In this document: piece after piece, positions 5,165 to 7,955 of the stretch
Numbering within the stretch: position 1 is the stretch's first letter
Layout: every line of letters begins with the position of its first letter
Assembly: GCA_036660495.1 (NCBI GenBank)
Contig: JAVXAN010000032.1
Span: 1-7,955 of the forward strand
Reading direction: 5' to 3'
DNA: 7,955 nucleotides
Source of the DNA: JAVXAN01 sp036660495
Lineage (GTDB): Bacteria > Bacillota_I > Bacilli_A > RF39 > UBA660
The notes under the pieces: model-generated
What the model saw: only the letters and a program-made list of their open reading frames with translations
Database searches by the model: none
What the model was told of the DNA's origin: nothing
Position numbers and translations under genes: made by a program

Positions 5165-6850
5165 ATGAGAAAGAAAAACGGATTTACCCTAGTAGAATTA
5201 ATTGTAACAGTAGGTTTAACAATAACTATTTTAGCAGTTGGAATTACTAGTTATATTACTATAGGTAATAAGCAGAAAAAAGAAGCTAAAGAAATGGTAG
5301 TAAAACAAATAGAAACAGCTGGTCAACAGTACTTTGAATCTAACAAGTATTTGTTAGAAAATCTAAACGGAAGTAATTATATATCATTACAAAATCTTGT
5401 TCAAGAAGATTATTTAAACATTACTATTGATCCAACAACAAAAAAAGAGTTTGATGGATGCTACATGGTTGTAGCAACAAAAATAGGAAAAAAACCAATT
5501 AAATATACGTTTCGAGAAGAAAAAAGTGGCGATGCCGATTGTAAAATGGGATATGAACAAAAAACTTCAACTGAGCCAAAGCTAGACTATCCAAACATCA
5601 GTATTGATATAAGTGGAAAAAAAGGACTAGGTGATTGGTATGTTAATCCGGATTCACCTTTACCAAACGGTGGTTATGTTAATATTACTATCACTGCTAG
5701 AAGTAATAACGCAGATATCAAAAAGATAACTTGGAACAAGATAAATCAAACTTTATTAGATTGCGATAACAATCCAACAGATAAAAAATGTCAAAAAGCT
5801 GTTGTGGTTGTTAGTGTTGAGGGTAAAATGATACCGTATACAGCAAAAGCAATTGATGAAAATGGAAGATCAACTGAAAAAGAAGAACAAATATCAATAG
5901 ATGTAACTCCTCCAATATGTAAAACCCAAACATTTGATCCCCAAAAATCAGGTGATACCTTATGGATAAATAAAACAAATTACCCAAGTGGAAGAAAAGT
6001 TACTCAACACTGTACAGATAATTTATCAGGATGTATAGATGAATCTAACAATGCAACTATTTCTGAGGAACGCAATAATAATTCTGAAATAGTTATTTCT
6101 GATTGGGCAGATAATAAATCAAATTGTCCCGTTGTTGCAAACATTGATAATACTCCTCCAACATGTGGTACTGAAAAGGATATTCCAACTCAATGGGTAA
6201 ATTATGGTAGATATCGTGATATAACTTGTGTTGAGGAGAGTGGTTCTCTTTGTAAAAACAACACCTTTCCCCAGGTGTTTAATGATGAAGGAGTAACGGG
6301 AGAAATTACCATTAAAGATAATGCTTTAAATGAAACTAAATGTACAGTTGTAACTAAAATTGATAAAACGCCTCCAGTTATAAATACAGATACAAAGGTC
6401 TTTGATAATGCTGTCGTATATCATTATAAAGATTACAAAACCGGGGATACTCTAGATGGTGATACTTTTTATGATTCTGATGGTAATCCTATTTATACAA
6501 AAACAACTGATTCTAAATCAGACAAAATTTATGAGTTGCAAGATATTAAATGCTTCAATGACAAGGTAAGAACTTGCACAGCGAGTTTTATAATTCCAAA
6601 TGTACCTGGTGCTTTCGATGTGGTAGATTTAAACTTAAATAATACAAATTTTGATATAAGCGGGGAAAAATCTTTTACAAGAATATCATCTACTATATAT
6701 AATAAAAATGGAGAGCGCACAATTTCAGGAGGTTGCAAGAAAACAGATAAAGATAATCCTTGTAATTGGTTTTTGACTTATAATGCAATAGATAATGCTG
6801 GAAATTCCAGTACCCTTATCTTTAATTTTACAGTTGACTATCTTAAATAA
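5165..6850 (+). CDS. Type IV prepilin-like protein with Cys-rich Ig-like module stalk
   Basis: The protein has 561 residues. It opens MRKKNG/FTLVELIVTVGL, a class III prepilin signal: short basic leader, Gly-Phe cleavage site for prepilin peptidase, Glu at mature position 5, and an N-terminal helix to about residue 33. A pilin-like head follows to about 135, with Cys99 and Cys126 as a possible disulfide. Instead of ending there, as most pilins of 130-200 residues do, it continues with a beta-rich domain (about 143-245; Cys200, Cys209) and two Ig-like modules (about 246-326 and 327-398). Each module begins D-x-TPP and has four cysteines (252, 283, 290, 321; 334, 355, 363, 393). A C-terminal domain (about 400-561) contains NAIDNAGNSST near its end. 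All 16 cysteines are even in number. It is probably a minor pilin or pseudopilin bearing an adhesive stalk. The membrane protein at 6939 follows; no assembly ATPase or peptidase is in view. Confidence 0.85.
   Translation: MRKKNGFTLVELIVTVGLTITILAVGITSYITIGNKQKKEAKEMVVKQIETAGQQYFESNKYLLENLNGSNYISLQNLVQEDYLNITIDPTTKKEFDGCYMVVATKIGKKPIKYTFREEKSGDADCKMGYEQKTSTEPKLDYPNISIDISGKKGLGDWYVNPDSPLPNGGYVNITITARSNNADIKKITWNKINQTLLDCDNNPTDKKCQKAVVVVSVEGKMIPYTAKAIDENGRSTEKEEQISIDVTPPICKTQTFDPQKSGDTLWINKTNYPSGRKVTQHCTDNLSGCIDESNNATISEERNNNSEIVISDWADNKSNCPVVANIDNTPPTCGTEKDIPTQWVNYGRYRDITCVEESGSLCKNNTFPQVFNDEGVTGEITIKDNALNETKCTVVTKIDKTPPVINTDTKVFDNAVVYHYKDYKTGDTLDGDTFYDSDGNPIYTKTTDSKSDKIYELQDIKCFNDKVRTCTASFIIPNVPGAFDVVDLNLNNTNFDISGEKSFTRISSTIYNKNGERTISGGCKKTDKDNPCNWFLTYNAIDNAGNSSTLIFNFTVDYLK
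5903..6358 (+). repeat. Two tandem Cys-rich Ig-like modules inside the prepilin-like protein
   Basis: Module 1 is residues 247-326 and module 2 residues 327-398. Both follow the order D-x-TPP-x-C, a Trp and Asn turn, an Arg strand, C-x(6)-C or C-x(7)-C with an internal Ser-Gly, I-x-D-x-A-x-N-x-x-x-C and a closing V-V strand. The protein at 2-667 has a third copy with the same cysteine order. The repeat is visible mainly at the protein level, as the two modules differ a good deal in DNA. Confidence 0.75.
6000..6035 (+). repeat. Dispersed repeat copy B, partner of 132-167
   Basis: This segment matches 132-167 at 33 of 36 bases, in the same orientation and reading frame. Together with 6143-6165 it is the best conserved DNA between the two surface-protein genes. 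Confidence 0.75.
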
Positions 6851-6857
6851 ACTCATT

Positions 6858-6886
6858 TTGAAGGAGACAAATTTTGCAAGTAAAAT
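6858..6886 (+). promoter_or_regulatory. Possible promoter of the membrane-anchored protein gene
   Basis: TTGAAG (6858-6863), a 17-base spacer and TAAAAT (6881-6886) give a moderate sigma-A-type match, with a predicted start near 6893. No terminator follows the gene ending at 6850, so read-through from the pilin promoter is also possible. The element overlaps a candidate ribosome site for a 15-codon frame, so the two readings compete. Confidence 0.35.
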
Positions 6887-6921
6887 TTAATACTCAAACC
6901 ATAGTTGGAATTATGCAATAA
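6874..6921 (+). CDS. Possible 15-residue leader peptide (TTG start)
   Basis: A near-perfect Shine-Dalgarno site, AAGGAGA (6861-6867), lies six bases before a TTG that opens a 15-codon frame encoding MQVKFNTQTIVGIMQ, ending in TAA 17 bases before the next gene. The ribosome site is better than chance in this A+T-rich gap, but TTG starts are weak and the peptide has no recognisable features. It may be a leader peptide, the remnant of a deleted gene, or nothing. Confidence 0.25.
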   Translation: MQVKFNTQTIVGIMQ

Positions 6922-6938
6922 TAAAATAGGAGAATAAT

Positions 6939-7943
6939 ATGAAAAGTAAAGATAAAAAATATGGCATAATGATTGGTATAATAGTGCTTTTATGTATTAT
7001 TATCATTGCGGTTGTAGTAGCTTGGGGATTAGGATATATTCGATTTGGGAAGGTAGATAATAGTAATAATAAGTCTATGAATCAGTTAAATAAAACTAAT
7101 GATAAGGATATATATGCAAATTATGAAAATTTTTTATGGTCTGATAAATATACGAAAATAGAACCTTATGAAAACTGGAAATATGAGATAAAAAACTCTA
7201 AATTATATCTAACAAGAAATGGAAAAACAAGTATTATAAAAAGTATTGTAGGTACCCCTAAATATTTTACAGCTACAATATATGGTGGTACGATAGGTAA
7301 GCTTATTGTTATGACAGAAGAAGAAGATATTTGGGTTATATCATATGGTGAAGAAGGTATAAATGATAATACAAATGGTGATTCTTTTAGTAAACTGCCT
7401 TTATCCGCAAAAATAAAAGATATGACTCTTGGTATGGAAAATTATTGGTTTGAAAATAAGATGTTTTATTTAACAGAAGATGGAAGATTAATTAATGAAA
7501 AAGGAATAGAATGGAAAACTATCCATGCTGATCATATAGATTGGATTGGTTATCCGGGTAGTGGAATTTCTGTAGCCATAAGTCCAGATAATTCACTATC
7601 ATACTATAAAGAAGAACAAATAGAACCAATAAAGATTAAAGATAAAAACGGGAATTTAGTAAAGGCAAACCTATTAATTCTTGCAGGCAATAGCAATTTA
7701 GGTGGAACAGGTGACTTTGAAAGAGTGTTTGTGATTACACACGATAATAAATTATTATATTTTGATGAATCAACTAAGATGGTTGCAAAAGAATACCGTG
7801 GTACTGCAAATACAACAATTACTTCGTATGAATGCAAAAGAGTATCAAATTCTACTGGTACTACATATGATGTGGTAATAAAATTATCTAATAATCAAGA
7901 AATTAAGTTTAATAATACTGATGAACCATACAAAATATTATAA
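6939..7943 (+). CDS. Single-pass membrane protein with large extracytoplasmic beta-rich domain
   Basis: This 334-residue protein has a short basic head (MKSKDKKYG), one membrane helix at about residues 10-33 and no cleavable signal, so the remaining 300 residues should lie outside the membrane. A polar Asn/Lys-rich linker (39-60) precedes a domain of short strands. Recurring segments are VMTEEEDIWVISY (124-136), YLTEDGRLINEKG (177-189), ISPDNSLSYYKEE (214-226) and ITHDNKLLYFDES (266-278). This spacing resembles irregular beta-propeller blades, although I cannot name a family. Only two cysteines are present (19 and 299), unlike the Cys-rich neighbour. AGGAGA at 6928-6933 precedes the ATG. The gene follows the prepilin-like gene by 88 bases with no terminator between, so they are probably co-expressed. 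It may anchor, sense or assist the pilin-like protein, but that rests on position alone. Confidence 0.75.
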   Translation: MKSKDKKYGIMIGIIVLLCIIIIAVVVAWGLGYIRFGKVDNSNNKSMNQLNKTNDKDIYANYENFLWSDKYTKIEPYENWKYEIKNSKLYLTRNGKTSIIKSIVGTPKYFTATIYGGTIGKLIVMTEEEDIWVISYGEEGINDNTNGDSFSKLPLSAKIKDMTLGMENYWFENKMFYLTEDGRLINEKGIEWKTIHADHIDWIGYPGSGISVAISPDNSLSYYKEEQIEPIKIKDKNGNLVKANLLILAGNSNLGGTGDFERVFVITHDNKLLYFDESTKMVAKEYRGTANTTITSYECKRVSNSTGTTYDVVIKLSNNQEIKFNNTDEPYKIL

Positions 7944-7955
7944 AATTAAAGGCAC

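Noticed and set aside
6529..6738. Minus-strand open frame opposite the prepilin-like gene
   Set aside because: It is antisense to a well-supported coding region, with no start signals and no protein-like features.
7604..7837. Minus-strand open frame opposite the 334-residue membrane protein
   Set aside because: It is a chance frame opposite a supported gene, without a ribosome site.
1..7955. TGA recoded as tryptophan (Mollicutes-type code)
   Set aside because: No gene ends in TGA, which is compatible with recoding, but tryptophan is written TGG wherever I checked and no gene needs TGA read-through.
1..7955. CRISPR array, insertion sequence, tRNA or rRNA
   Set aside because: I saw no regularly spaced direct repeats, transposase motifs, terminal inverted repeats or cloverleaf-forming segment; gaps between genes are all under 110 bases and are explained by promoters and terminators.

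Overview
The window is strongly A+T-rich, with genes preceded by good Shine-Dalgarno sites (AGGAGA, AAAGGGGA, GAGGTG) and sigma-A-type promoters. All nine complete or 3'-complete genes of ordinary size end in TAA or TAG; none ends in TGA, and tryptophan is written TGG, so the standard bacterial code fits. SpoIIM-like, MnmA and RpoD-like proteins together point to a low-GC Bacillota, probably an uncultured host-associated lineage of the Bacilli/RF39 or Mollicutes-related kind. That placement is inference.

Layout. (1) Positions 2-667 hold the 3' end of a cysteine-rich extracellular protein built from Ig-like modules, closed by a strong intrinsic terminator. (2) Positions 724-2722 form a transcription unit: its own promoter, a divergent sigma-70 family factor with a C-terminal extension, an AU-rich hairpin, a small kinase-fold protein (HGD-N and DFE motifs), and a terminator overlapping the kinase stop codon. 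(3) Positions 2721-3276 carry two minus-strand genes: a three-helix membrane protein that appears leaderless, and a 42-residue single-helix miniprotein with its own -10, ribosome site and terminator. (4) Positions 3347-5101 hold a SpoIIM-family membrane protein and the tRNA 2-thiouridylase MnmA. (5) Positions 5107-7943 hold a promoter, a type IV prepilin-like protein whose C-terminal part is a stalk of Cys-rich Ig-like modules, and a single-pass membrane protein with a large extracytoplasmic region.

The two Ig-module proteins at the ends of the window are paralogous: they share module architecture, Cys positions and short stretches of near-identical DNA. They look like part of a surface or pseudopilus system that lies partly outside the window, with housekeeping genes (mnmA) between. 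The sigma factor keeps the usual -35-reading residues but differs at several usual -10 contacts. Together with its kinase-like neighbour it is the best candidate for an undescribed regulatory pair. Whether it controls the surface genes cannot be decided from sequence alone.
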